Source: Batillaria attramentaria (Eukaryota > Mollusca > Gastropoda > Batillariidae). From it: a stretch of DNA of 64,000 nucleotides. Positions within the stretch are counted from its first letter, which is position 1, and the number at the start of each line of letters is the position of its first letter. A program made the translations under genes and the position numbers. This document shows positions 48,662 to 58,829 of this stretch, piece by piece. The notes beneath the pieces were generated by a model. The model worked only from the letters and a program-made list of their open reading frames with translations, did no database searches and was not told the DNA's origin. The stretch is from NCBI GenBank assembly GCA_018292915.2, contig JACVVK020000391.1:287001-351000 (forward strand), read 5' to 3'.

Positions 48662-49084
48662 TAGTGTGTCGGTTATCCCAGTAGCGGTTATCAACCCAGC
48701 TAAACCACTCTATTGACATAACCTACTGTAATCTACCGATTAGCGCCCCGCATCACAGTTTTAGATCACAGTTCAGTGAGAAAGTGCTAGTATCGTATCA
48801 CTACGTGACAACACGCTCAAGGCTATACTGAGAGTGCAACTCCTTGAGGGCTGTCAACTGAACGGTTACATTGCCGGGCAAGCATTACGGATGGCCTGCG
48901 CCTAGGACTACGGAAGATTAGTGTGAGACACACGCTGCCTGAGCAAAGCCTCGGGGGGGGGGGGGGAGGGGGGGGGAGGGTGTAATCAAATCGGACGACC
49001 TTTCACCGTTGCTATGCTTCTGTGAAAGTTTCAGCCACTATTGTTCTCATCTAAAGCCTTCATTTTAAGTATGAGCATTAGGCA
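48662..49084. other. Intergenic upstream of FABP
   Basis: No gene is seen. A G-run interrupted by A lies at 48953-48980. The FABP promoter probably lies within the first few hundred bases. Confidence 0.4.
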
Positions 49085-49300
49085 ACGTCTTTAGATTGTG
49101 GTGACGTATTAGAACACGTCTTTAGATTGTGGTGACGTATTAGTATACGTCTTTAGATTGTAGTGACGTATTAGTACACGTCTTTAGATTGTAGTGACGT
49201 ATTAGTACACGTCTTTAGAGTGTAGTGACGTATTAGTACACGATTGTCGTGACGTATTAGTGTACGCCTATAGATTGTGGTAACGTATTAGTACATGTCG
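49085..49300. repeat. Minisatellite, about 31-bp unit, eight copies, each with TGACGT
   Basis: Unit ACGTCTTTAGATTGT(G/A)G followed by TGACGTATTAGTAC, tandemly repeated from 49085 to 49300. The last two or three copies are shortened or diverged. Each unit contains a CRE-like TGACGT. Confidence 0.9.
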
Positions 49301-49536
49301 ATTTCGGGTTGATATACCACTCCTTTCACAGTCTTTCCAACCGACAACTGAAAATACAAGGCGTTTTTCCGGTGCTATGGCGTCATTTTGAATTTGGGAA
49401 AAACGCGGTGCCGCTATGGCGTGGGAAGCCGCTGAGTAAGGGTGATCTGGTTAGGAGCGGCCTAGCACCGGAAAAACGACCGTCCATTTTGTTTCACCCC
49501 CCGGCGTGTACACCGCGCGCCTGCAGAACAAATCGA

Positions 49537-49690
49537 GGTGCGCAGAGCTGCAGCGTCAGTCTAACGGGTCTTGCTAACCCGGTTGGGGTCAAATATTTGT
49601 GCTGGCTTTTTCATCGTTTCCCCGTCTTTGATATCCCCCGTATGTGGCGGAAAATGACGTTAAACCCCCAAACCCCCCACCCGCCCACCC
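49537..49690 (+). repeat. SINE body fragment, family C
   Basis: GGTTGGGGTCAAATATTTGTGCTGGC, GATATCCCCC and GACGTTAAACCCCCAAAC match, in the opposite orientation, the body at 59485-59590. The tRNA-like head here is too diverged to read. Confidence 0.55.
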
Positions 49691-49727
49691 TAGCGGGTGT
49701 TATGTGCTGCACGACAAGACTAGTCAC

Positions 49728-49878
49728 TGCGATCTTTCTCGCTCAGTGTCAAAACGCAAACTGAGCTGTGAAATCAGGTTTCCCCCTTGGCTTCAGTTGT
49801 ATAGCTTATAAGGGTTTCGGGGACACTGAAAACTCTGTGTGACAGAGTTGACTGTGCATTTTGCACAGTCGCGGGGTA
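49728..49878. repeat. Partial copy of the fold-back element at 380-791
   Basis: CGCAAACTGAGCTGTGAAATCAGG, CTTATAAGGGT and GAAAACTCTG...GACAGAGTTGACTGTGC match the middle and right arm of the first element. Next to it is a long T and G tract (49880-49978). Confidence 0.6.
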
Positions 49879-49914
49879 GTTTTTTTTTTTGTTTTGTTTG
49901 TTTGTTTGTTTTTG

Positions 49915-49947
<33 letters not shown>

Positions 49948-50239
49948 GGGTTGGAGGGGGGGGTTGGAGGGGGGGGGGCTTTTTGTTGAGATTCAGTTCC
50001 TGTTAGGCCTTCAAAAGGACATGACAGGGAGACAAATCGGGGGAGATTACCGGGAGATGGGTCGGAGCGCGTGTATACGGGCTTTACCGAACTGAGCTGA
50101 ACCAAACTACCCACTGAGCTATAGGGACTCACGTAAACTTGTGCCCCGACAAGTCAGGGCCCGCTACCCATGTCAGTGTGCTCGTGAACTCATCAGGGGA
50201 GAGGGTCACCGTGACAATGCCTCAGTAATAATAATAATA

Positions 50240-50625
50240 ATAATAATTAAGACGCTTTATCCCAAACATTTGGCTCAAAGCGCCGCGAGCTAAAGCCAAA
50301 CGCACGCTCACGTGAATCACTCGCATTCTCTCAGACACTTAGTGGACACTGAACACGTAACAATCACCTGCTACAAAGGACCAGCTCAACAATTAGAGGT
50401 TTGGAATTTTACAGCTGAATTTATTCGAATTTTGTGGGATGAACATTTCTAAAGCAGAGGAGGGGGGAGGGAGCCGGAGTACCCGGAGAGAACCCTGATG
50501 TGCAGCCCGAATGAACGGTGCCACTGACATACCCTGACGAGAAAGAAAACTGCCCCGAGTGGGACTCGAACCTGACCTCTCGCACTGGCGACAAAGTCTT
50601 AACAACTAGACCACAGACCGCCCAG
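50240..50625 (-). repeat. tRNA-derived SINE, family D
   Basis: Read on the minus strand from 50625, the head has GGTCTGTGGTCTAGTTGTTAAG as A-box region and CAGGTTCGAGTCCCACTCGG as B box, followed by a body ending in a (TTA)n tract at 50227-50247. It is more complete than the relatives at 1-375 and 18780-19090. Confidence 0.8.
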
Positions 50626-50917
50626 ATCAGTGCACGCGGAAGATCAATAATCATTACTGATCATTCTTACAAGCCAGCAGCCGATTTAGGCGTTAGTTCT
50701 ACGTATCAGGTCTGAGTATCAGGTACACTGTATACGTCATTGTTAAAGTATCGATGGCCCATGGAACCAGGATGTCTCATACACGCGCTTCACAACATGA
50801 GTCCACTCATGGAAAACAAAGCCTTAAAGGCCCTCATTCCACAATTACTGGGCTTCACGTACGGATCTACGCTATGGCAACCTCTTTTGTTCTGCTGACC
50901 TAATTCTTCGCCCGCTG
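50626..50917. other. Intergenic, nothing recognised
   Basis: Short repeated GTTCTACGTATCAGGTCTGAGTATCAGG; otherwise no feature seen. Confidence 0.4.
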
Positions 50918-50996
50918 GTCACGGATTGGATCCACGGAGGGCTCGGAGGCTGGGGCAATTGCATGATGATGAGGGTGAGGAGGTGGTCTGATGATA

Positions 50997-52591
50997 CAGT
51001 CGGGCCCGGTTATAAGGAGCTCGGTTATAAGGTACCTCGGTTATAAGGAGCAAAAAAAAAATCCCCGATTTACTTTGTTCTTTGTTATGACTTGCGAAAA
51101 CTCGGTTATAAGGAGCTCGGTTATACGATACCTCGCTTATAAGGAGTGAAAAATTTTGCCCCAAATCGACCCTGAGCCCGGTTATAAGGAGTGCCGACTG
51201 CACCAGCTTGAAACCGAAAGTAGGTTGAGTTATTTCATACGCCTTTGCTTTCGCGAAACTCACTTCCGTTCGTCTCCAAGATGTCGGAACGGAAGAAAAG
51301 GACGTCTTTGTCCCTCAGTGAAAAGCTTGAAATAATCCGAAAGATTCAAGCCAACCCTCTAAAAAGGAAAGTAGCTATTGCAGAAGAGGTGGGGGTTCCC
51401 TTCACTACACTATGTAACATATGGCGAGATCGCCAAAGATACTTGAACCAGGTTTCCCAAGGTTCGGAAGATCTTTCTCGAAAAAAGTCGAGATCTGCCA
51501 CATTAGACAGTGTCGATCAGCATCTACTAAAATGGTTTACAGATGCAAGGTAAGGCTTCTTCTTCTTCTTCTCTGTGTGTGTTTGTGTGTGGGTGACAGA
51601 CTTAGAGAGAGAGAGAGAGGGGGGGGGGGGCTAAAGACATAGATCTAGAGGACAGGGGGCCTGAAAGAGAGAGGGAGAGAGAGAGGGGGGCGGGGGGCGG
51701 GAGGGAGGAATGGAAAGACAGGGGGACTGAGAGAGAGAGAGAGAGAAAGTGGAGGGGGGGGGGGTCGGTTTTGGTCGCCCTTTGTGTATGTGTGTGCATG
51801 GGTTAATCTGTGAAGTATTGAGAAAAAAAAACCCACAAAAAACAGAAAAAAAACAGAAAAAAAGAAACACTGAAAGCTGCATGCAAGATGAATAAAATTT
51901 TGATTTCAAGATAAAATGAAGACCTTTCACCCCCTCCCATCCCTCGGTCATCAGGCTTTGTTATGTACATGTACGGCTTTTAGGCATCTTTTCTCAAGAA
52001 ATAATGCATGTATTCAAACTGTTTATGAGATAAGTGGCTGCACAGCCGCGGGCATTTCGCTAAGGCCTTCAAAATACAGTACACGCCAAATATAAGAAAA
52101 CATGGATATTGCCAACGAATCTCCCACCCCCACCCCCCGGCCAAACCCTTCTTAATTATGTTTTACAAAAAAAACTCGGATACAAGAAACTCGCTTTTAA
52201 GAAAACTCGGTATTAGGAAAGCAAATTTCTTAGTCCACTTGATACAAAACCTGAAAAAAAAACCCTGAAAGTACATTTCGAAGAAAATTTCAATCATTCT
52301 AAGAAACCAAAAGTGCATTACCTGGGAAAGGCACATTATTTTGCATTATACTGTTTCAACGATTAACAATAATTCTGTACTCAATGCTACCATTTGTTTT
52401 ACTTTCAGGATTCAGGTTTTGTTGTTCTAAACGGGGTTGTTTAGCATCCTTTTTGCTTCTTTTTGTTTGGTTACTACACTCGCTTTCAGTTTAACAAAGT
52501 GTGCGTTTTATGTTTTTGTTTTGTTTTGTTTTGAATTAAAAAAAAATGAATATAGCTGTTTGAGTAATTTTCATCAGATTGTTGTTTCATT

Positions 52592-52652
<61 letters not shown>

Positions 52653-52806
52653 TTGCTGATTCTGACACCGAAAAACGGCAAAAGTCCGGTTATAAGGTAG
52701 TTGGGCTTGGGTACTCCTTATATCCAAGAACTCTGTTATAAGGAACCTCGGTTATAAGGAGTAAAATTTTCGGTTCCCGAGCACTCCTTATAACCGAGTT
52801 CTACTG
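50997..52806 (+). mobile_element. Pogo/Tigger-like DNA transposon, internally deleted, TA target duplication
   Basis: The left end is CAGTCGGGCCCGGTTATAAG and the right end is the complement of CAGTAGAACTCGGTTATAAG. Each is flanked by TA (50995-50996, 52807-52808), the target duplication typical of this superfamily. Both ends hold extra copies of CGGTTATAAGG(A/T)(G/A): about five on the left and four on the right. At 1810 bp it is short for an autonomous member, and no DDE catalytic domain is found. It contains a long GA tract (52593-52650) and GA/G-rich sequence after the HTH exon. Confidence 0.9.
51281..51550 (+). CDS. CENP-B/pogo-type helix-turn-helix exon (truncated transposase)
   Basis: About 90 codons from ATG at 51281: MSERKKRTSLSLSEKLEIIR, followed by VAIAEEVGVPFTTLCNIWRD, the CENP-B N-terminal (Psq-like) DNA-binding domain. 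VDQHLLKWFTDAR is the start of the second HTH (Tc5/CENP-B type). The frame is intact to a good donor (GCAAG|GTAAGG, exon end about 51550). The next plausible acceptor, near 52408, gives only RIQVLLF and a stop. The rest of the second HTH and the DDE nuclease are missing, so it cannot be a full transposase. A 12-codon in-frame extension upstream (from 51245) exists. Confidence 0.85.
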
Positions 52807-53214
52807 TACTATGGAGGTCCGTGTGGTTTGAAACTGCATTCCACGCTTCCTGTCATAAATATCGCGGCGGTAACTAGGCCCGGAAACTACGGCACCTGCG
52901 GTACCGGCCGTGTAATCCTCCACATCATGAAACGTGTCACACTAAGGGAAGCATCCTCAGTCACCCGTGAAGTGTGAAGTCTCGGCTGCGGTGTGGCAAC
53001 AACCTCCCGATCGGGCCACCTTTGATTGAAAACCCTCGAGAGAGAAATAAAGACAACGACAAAAACACAAACAAACAAGAAGAGGGTCTCGCGGGCTACA
53101 CCGGCTTTACCAGATGCCTGGTTTCCACCGTTGCTATGAGCCCTCTGTTGGCACGATGCCAGTCTGTGAGATGCCGTCACTGTGCAGGTGTCTACAGGTC
53201 CGATGTTAGACATC

Positions 53215-53500
53215 ACACCGAACACATGATGATGATGATGATAATGATGGAGACTTGATATAGCGCACGGCTCCACCCTAACTGAGTGCTCACGGCGCTT
53301 AGGGAGAGGTTTTGAAAGGAAAGATAGTAAAAAAAAACAAAAAAACTGCAGATGCTTACTGGCGCACGGAATGCGGTAATGCTGACTGCCTCCTTCACTG
53401 TCTCAGCGAGAGAGTTCCACAATTTTGGCGCCGCATTTTTGAAGGGCATGAGACTGATTTGTGAGCATGAAATTGTTAGAAGGTGTGCCTTTAAAGAGCA
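53215..53500 (-). pseudogene. LINE ORF2 C-terminal fragment with 3' tail
   Basis: The minus strand reads MPFKNAAPKLWNSLAETVKE then SITAFRAPV, the AAPKLWNSLP...F signature of the end of many CR1/Jockey-group reverse transcriptases. It is followed by GTGCGCTATATCAAGTC and a (CAT)n-like tail near 53222-53245, the same kind of tail as at 28410-28460. Confidence 0.75.
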
Positions 53501-53612
53501 GATCATCAGTGCCAACCCGACTGAGGTACCGGGCTGTGGTTGGCTGCAAGTCGACCGTTCAATAGACTTCCTGGTCTGGCTTGACAAGGCTGGGTATGTG
53601 TGTGTGAGAGAG

Positions 53613-53771
53613 AGGGTTTAAAGTCCTTTTCCATCACATTTTGGATGAAATCAAATACGGAGCAACGAGAAAAAAGGCCAGCACAAATATTTGGCCCAAG
53701 CCGGGATTTGAACTGACGACCGACCAGAGCATTGAAAGTCCAACGCTCTACCGTTCGGCTATCCCGGCTCC
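53613..53771 (-). repeat. tRNA-derived SINE, family C
   Basis: The head, read from 53771 down, has GGTAGAGCGTTGGACTTTCAATG and B box CAGTTCAAATCCCGGC. The body AAATATTTGTGCTGGCC, GATTTCATCCAAAATGTG and AAAAGGACTTTAAACCC matches 59483-59633. An acceptor-stem-like GGAGCCGGGATAGCCGAAC precedes the head, but it is not a functional tRNA. Confidence 0.8.
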
Positions 53772-54211
53772 CCTTGGCTTGACAAAGATCCTTGGCAGGT
53801 TAGTCATTGTCGCATTTTTCTGACGATTTGTTTAGACTTTCTTTCAGTTTTTGAGTCTACCAGCTGTTTCACAAAATATGTTCAGATCGACCAGTCCTGT
53901 CAGTTTACAATGGTTTTATGATCTGGTTTCGTTCGTGATTGTGGTGTGAAGGTGTGGGGCATATAATTATTATGACAAAGAAACAAACAAACAATTCTCA
54001 GAGGCAGTTTACACTCATCCGGGTTCAACCCAAGTTTGCCTCGACTCCTGTTGGACTCGGGTCAATATCATGACGTCAGCTGCATGTTTAGATCTTGTTG
54101 CAGAGATCGCGAAAAGCCAACTGCATTTCGATGGAAATTTCTAGACCACCCCAGAACATCCTGGTGCAGTAAAGTCAGTAGATTACGTCACCTTGGAAAG
54201 ACTAGTTTCGA
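53772..54211. other. Intergenic, nothing recognised
   Basis: No coding or RNA feature seen in this stretch. Confidence 0.4.
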
Positions 54212-54360
54212 ACGTGCCAGTAAGTTGAGGGCTTCGTCCTCCAGCCCTGCGGGGCCTTGTGCATTTCAGCAGAGATGGATATGTGCGCCGAGGACTGAGA
54301 AGTCTACCATACCATACCATACCATACCATACCATACCATACCATACCATACCATACCAT
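54212..54360 (+). repeat. SINE tail (family E) with expanded (ACCAT)n
   Basis: GTCCTCCAGCCCTGCGGGGC and GAGAAGTCTACCATACCATA match the end of the SINE at 30253-30490. There the CATAC word occurs twice; here it has grown to about 11 units (54307-54360). Confidence 0.8.
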
Positions 54361-55263
54361 AATTATAAGCAGCCTTGCACAGCGTTCTGGGTTCTTCTTT
54401 CATGAATTTGTTCTCCACGCATCTTCTGTTAATAAAGTATTGGACCTGTATTCTGTTGTATCCCGTGTCTTCTCTGCGAGTGCACGATGAGAGCGACATA
54501 GCAGGAGTAAAATACAACAGATCTGAAATGCGAGTTGGCCCTGGACCCCCGGGCGGTCCATAGCAGGGTTGAACCCCGGGTCAGTCGCTTTTAACCCGGG
54601 TTGGTTAATTGTAAACGCACCAACTGAACCCCGGCCGGTCCAGCCAAGTAAAATTGTCAAGTGTAAACAACCTCTTATATTCGTTTTACGTTCTAGTTGT
54701 CAGTCATGTAAATATTATCAGAATGTGGATCTTAATAATAATAATAAATGAAAAATTATAGCTCTTTCATACTAGGAAGCAGTAACCGCACTATACAATT
54801 CATGTTCATTTTTTTTTTTTTTTTAAATGAAAAAGAACACGATATTTAAAAACTCAGTTCCAGTGACTAGAACGTCGGTTTGCGGAATACGGGCCGGGAG
54901 TACACCTCACCGTCTGCGGTTTGATTACAGTGATCATTAATTTGGAATCGATCATGACTAGAATGAAGTGCAACAAACTGAGCACTGCTGAACGTTTAGC
55001 AAAGCGTATAGAATTTCACGTGACGTTAATCACGCACAGAGATAAGACAGGCCCATAATTCTCTCCCTTGGAGTTGCATAGCCGCATGTTACTTTGAAAA
55101 CAGATACAGAGGACGTACCTGTTTATCAGGAGTTTATATAATACGAATATGGTGTGTCTGTCAGAGATCGCGAGACACACTACTATACACACGACTGTCC
55201 GTCTGTCTGTCCGTCTTACTGCCTGTTTGTCTCGTCTGTTTGTTAGTTTCAATTTCTGTTTAA

Positions 55264-55331
<68 letters not shown>

Positions 55332-55358
55332 CGTCATTAGTATCATTTCTTTTGTCGT
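54361..55358. other. Intergenic, AT-rich; CCCGGG-rich short segment
   Basis: 54540-54650 contains GGTTGAACCCCGGG/CCCGGGTTGG-type words in both orientations, which suggests a small inverted repeat. A TG microsatellite lies at 55266-55330, next to the predicted gene at 55385. Confidence 0.45.
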
Positions 55359-55384
55359 CAGTGTCCTCGATTAGTAAAAGCAAG

Positions 55385-56762
55385 ATGGCAGCGAACAGGT
55401 GGCAGGCGAGAGAATATCATTACACACAGCGCCAAGAGACAATCGTGAGAACGTATCGGGAACGTACGCTGGAGGTGCAACAGATGGAACAGAGGTCATT
55501 CAACTGGCAACACGAAAGGGTATACAATCAGCAACAGGTGTTATATAACCCGCAACCCACTGGATACCACCCACATCCCATGGGATAAAACCGCATGTAC
55601 CCTCCATTTCTTAATGAATAAATAAACAATTCATCTATAAAAATGCCGGCATACTTACCACATGCCAATGTTTATAACTGTGTTTAAAATCAGTATCATG
55701 GAAAGGAATACCTTTGCATGCAAGGTTAGTGCAAAATTTATTGCCCGCTTTTGTTGGAATGCCGGATAGCGTTCCAACGTTCCACACCACCAAATCTTTG
55801 AAAACTACACTCATGGGGAATATAAGGTTACTGGCGAACTATGTGTGAGAAGGGTGTGTATACTTGCTCTGCCTTTGAACATGTGTGCGTCTTTGTGTCT
55901 GCCGATGCGTGTCTGCCATAGTACGTCTGTGTGTCTCTGTGTCTGCCAGTGTGTGTCTCCGTGTCTGCCAGGGTGTGTCTCCGTGTCTGCCAGGGTGTGT
56001 CTTTGTGTCTAGGGGTGTCTGAAAATGCAAAATTACTTGACTCCTGCGATTCCCTGTCCTCCGCCGCAGCCAGCGGCCGCTTATTGTCCGCTTCCGCGGC
56101 CCCAGACGACGTATGTGAACGTCAGTGCCGACGCTTCCAGCGACATTTTTGTGTCGGCGCCTGGTGTGGTTGTCAGCGTGCACGGAGGACACAACCACTG
56201 CCACAACAACTGCAACACGGGGCGAACCACGAACGCTCCCGCCCCAAAGGAGGAATGCACGGGTCTATCCTTTGCCAAGGTATGTCAGTCCAAATCAGAG
56301 ACGACTCCACTCCAATCGTCACGCCCCGAGACCAAAGCCGCCCCGCCCCTTCACTCTACCAGCAAAACACAGTACATCCATGACGTCGTTTTATGGAAAA
56401 AGGGGATGATTTCAAGACGTAAGAGGCTGACGTAATATTCTGAGTTTTTCCGGCCTCAAATGACGTCAATTGGACTTACTGCTTTCTTCCCAAGTTTGAG
56501 AAATCTCATCAAACTGCACGCCACTTGTTGTAATAATTATGCCAGCTCAGTAGGGCATGCGATTGGCTGGCCCCTTTTCAAGTGACTGACAGGTGTGGAG
56601 TTGTCCATTGAAATTACCAGTAACACACGGGTTCAGTTTGACTGATCAGCTGCGCGCTTCCTTTCTGAGAGAGAGAGAGAGAGAGAGAGAGAAAACTTTA
56701 TTTCACAAGGATATCAGTTTTAAGCACAAGTGCTTATAGTACAACTTGTCAGTCCTTGTTGC

Positions 56763-56804
<42 letters not shown>

Positions 56805-57068
56805 TGATATTAAATCGTAATTAAGCACAAGTGCTTATAGTACAATTTTTCAGTCCTTCAGTTGCTACGGAAGAGAGAGAGAGAGAGAGAGAGAGAACTG
56901 ATATTAAATCGTAATTAAGCACAAGTGCTTATAGTACAATTTTTCAGTCCTTCAGTTGCTACGGAAGAGAGAGAGAGAGAGAGAGAGAGAGTGCACTGAT
57001 ATTAAATCGTAATTATGTTGCAGGCTGCTTTAAAAATCTTGCCTCCGATCATTGGAGCCATTCTTTGA
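55385..57068 (+). CDS. Predicted small protein of unknown function (3 exons, 154 aa; tentative)
   Basis: I do not recognise this family. The model joins 55385-55537, 56013-56279 and 57024-57068, all phase 0, ending in TGA. A good acceptor (TTTTGTCGTCAG at 55347-55358) lies upstream of the ATG, implying a 5'-UTR intron. The N-terminal part is charged and Gln/Arg/Tyr-rich (REYHYTQRQETIVRTYRERT). The middle is proline-rich (PCPPPQPAAAYCPLPRPQ), then HGGHNHCHNNCN, a His/Cys cluster that could bind metal. The last exon adds AALKILPPIIGAIL, a hydrophobic end. The first donor (CAG|GTGTTA) is weak. Unspliced, exon 1 gives a 67-aa protein ending HPHPMG with its own AATAAATAAA at 55616-55625, so two alternative products are possible. 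Confidence 0.35.
56298..56622. mobile_element. MITE family M1, copy 3
   Basis: It starts AGACGACTCCACTCC and contains AGCAAAACACAGTACATCCA, GATGATTTCAAGACGTAAGA, GCGATTGGCTGG and the end GTGTGGAGTTGTCCATT (complement AATGGACAACTCCACAC). It sits about 20 bp after the donor of the second exon of the predicted gene. Confidence 0.75.
56660..57010. repeat. Tandem array of a roughly 100-bp unit with GA tracts
   Basis: Four units each hold a (GA)n tract then ACTGATATTAAATCGTAATT and AAGCACAAGTGCTTATAGTA plus CAGTCCTTCAGTTGCTACGG. AGCACAAGTGCT is a perfect palindrome in each unit. Confidence 0.9.
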
Positions 57069-57496
57069 GTGAGCCACCGAGTCCGTGACTGGATGGAAAA
57101 TGAAGATCCAGATTGCAGGGCTAATTATTGAGAAAATCGAGATCTGTTGACTTTCAATCTACATATACTCATTGTACCAAGTTTAGCCCCTCAGGTGTTT
57201 GTATAGTTACGCTGAAAAGTGCTGTGCATAGTTTTATCACGTTTTTCAAGGTCTGGGTACACACATCTACATGGTCTCCCAACGTGTTTTAGTTACCAGA
57301 ACGCCGACTGGGAGACTTTCCAGAACTCAAAACCTTTTTCTGTGATTTGTTGCTCCCAGTATTATTCTGCTCCATCAGCACTATTAGTCTATATAATCTA
57401 CTTCTTAATGATGATAATCAACAACATTATTCACAATTTCATGAACTTTCATCGAAGGAACCTACTTTTAATAGGCATAACACAGAATGTTAGGGG
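57069..57496. other. Intergenic, nothing recognised
   Basis: AT-rich, short open frames only. Confidence 0.4.
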
Positions 57497-57645
57497 TTTT
57501 TGCTGCCCCAACTCTGCCAACTCCAGTGGTGTTCTTCCCAGGTCATGGGTGGAATCCATGAAGGGCTTGGAAGCAGGGGCAATTTTGATTATGCATGATG
57601 ATGGAGATGAGGATGATGGTAAGATGATGCTATGGAGGTCCGTCG
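57497..57645 (-). repeat. SINE family A, copy 6, tail-side fragment
   Basis: GCTGCCCCAACTC, CCAGTGGTGTTCTTCCCAGG and TGATGGTAAGATGATGCTAT match the tail half of copies 2 and 3. The head side is absent and is replaced by the LINE-like fragment at 57655. Confidence 0.85.
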
Positions 57646-57654
57646 CATAACACA

Positions 57655-57895
57655 GAATTAAACTTCCATCAAGTACCACCTCAGCTCCTTCACTCAAGTC
57701 CTTCCAGGAGAGACTTGGCTGCGGCATCCACAACCTGCAGTCAACCCCCATCATCCTCAAATTGTACCCCCACCCCTATGTACATAGTTTTAACCTTTTA
57801 ATTCTCCCTCCTGAACACCTCCAGATACTGAGTCACACCGCAGAGTTCATCACGCTCTCTGAGCCCAACTCCATAGCGGAAGAAGATGAAGAAGA
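57655..57895 (+). repeat. LINE-like 3' fragment, copy 2
   Basis: The plus strand reads KLPSSTTSAPSLKSFQERLG, resembling the end of a non-LTR reverse transcriptase (APSLxSFKxxL). It is followed by the block shared with 38396-38573 and a GAAGAAGATGAAGAAG tail. Confidence 0.6.
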
Positions 57896-58100
57896 AACAC
57901 ACGGAAAAAATTCCATTTTTCACTCCTTTCTTTATTAATTCAAGTTTAAGAGACACAAACATTCACAAAGTTTGAAACATAACATAAGCTATAAGGAACA
58001 CTTCAATCCCCTTCCATGTTTTTATACAATGCATGTACAAAACTTTGTGTACTGATAAAATAAACAATACATATGTGTTCCAGTTTGTACACGTGTATTC

Positions 58101-58157
<57 letters not shown>

Positions 58158-58829
58158 ATGCTTGGTTTACATCTGTGACTTTGATCAGATGCGTTACTGC
58201 TCATAACTGCCAAGTTCCTACGCTCTCTCTCCCTCTCACGCTTAATTCGTACACTCCAGTCTCAGTGCCCCACCTTTCACTCAGTGTCAAATACATACAA
58301 GTCACATCTTGCCAAAATGCACCATCCCTAACACACAAACACACACAGTGTCCAAATCCAAGCAATGCCGTCCTCCATATCAAAACGCACAGCAGACTTT
58401 GTCTAGAAACATCCCACCACCACCGCCCTGTCTACCCCCCCCCCCCCCCTCATCCCACCAACTCTACACACTGACACAGCACATCACAATCTGTCTACAC
58501 ATACATTCCCTTTTCGGCTGTACTCATTCCTCTCATGGCACTCAACACGTACATGTGAACCTCCTCCCTGGCACTGTCCCTACACATCTGTCTGTCTTCT
58601 AAATTTCTTAGAGGACAACTTTAGTCCATGAAGGTTTTGCACTGTCAAAAAATCAAATAAACAAAAACAAAAAAACCCAAAAAAACAAAACAAACAACAA
58701 CAAAACTTGCAAATGGTGGAGATTGTGCCTGTGACTCAAACAAGAAGTGATGGTGAAACGTTTAACTGGCTGAAAGCAACAACCAGCAGCACTTCCTTTC
58801 CTGCAACTGCCAGAACACACATCAACCCC
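57896..58829. other. Capping-enzyme 3' flank; TG/CA and C tracts
   Basis: A (TG)n tract lies at 58103-58155 and a C-run near 58436-58450. A minus-strand AATAAAG at 57929-57935 could be a distal poly(A) signal for the capping-enzyme gene. Confidence 0.4.

Larger units (their letters stand above)
50918..53018 (-). repeat. tRNA-derived SINE, family A, copy 5, split by a transposon
   Basis: 50918-50996 carries the tail side (ATCCACGGAGGGCTCGG, GCATGATGATGA) and 52807-53018 continues with CTATGGAGGTCCGTGTGGTTTG, TTCCTGTCATAAATATC and GGTACCGGCCGTGTAATC, exactly the order in intact copies. The interruption is the element at 50997-52806. The tRNA-like head is missing beyond about 53018. Confidence 0.9.

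Noticed and set aside
56125..56409. Arg/Pro-rich plus-strand frame
   Set aside because: It overlaps the second exon of the predicted gene in another frame and runs into the M1 element; it lacks splice-phase support.
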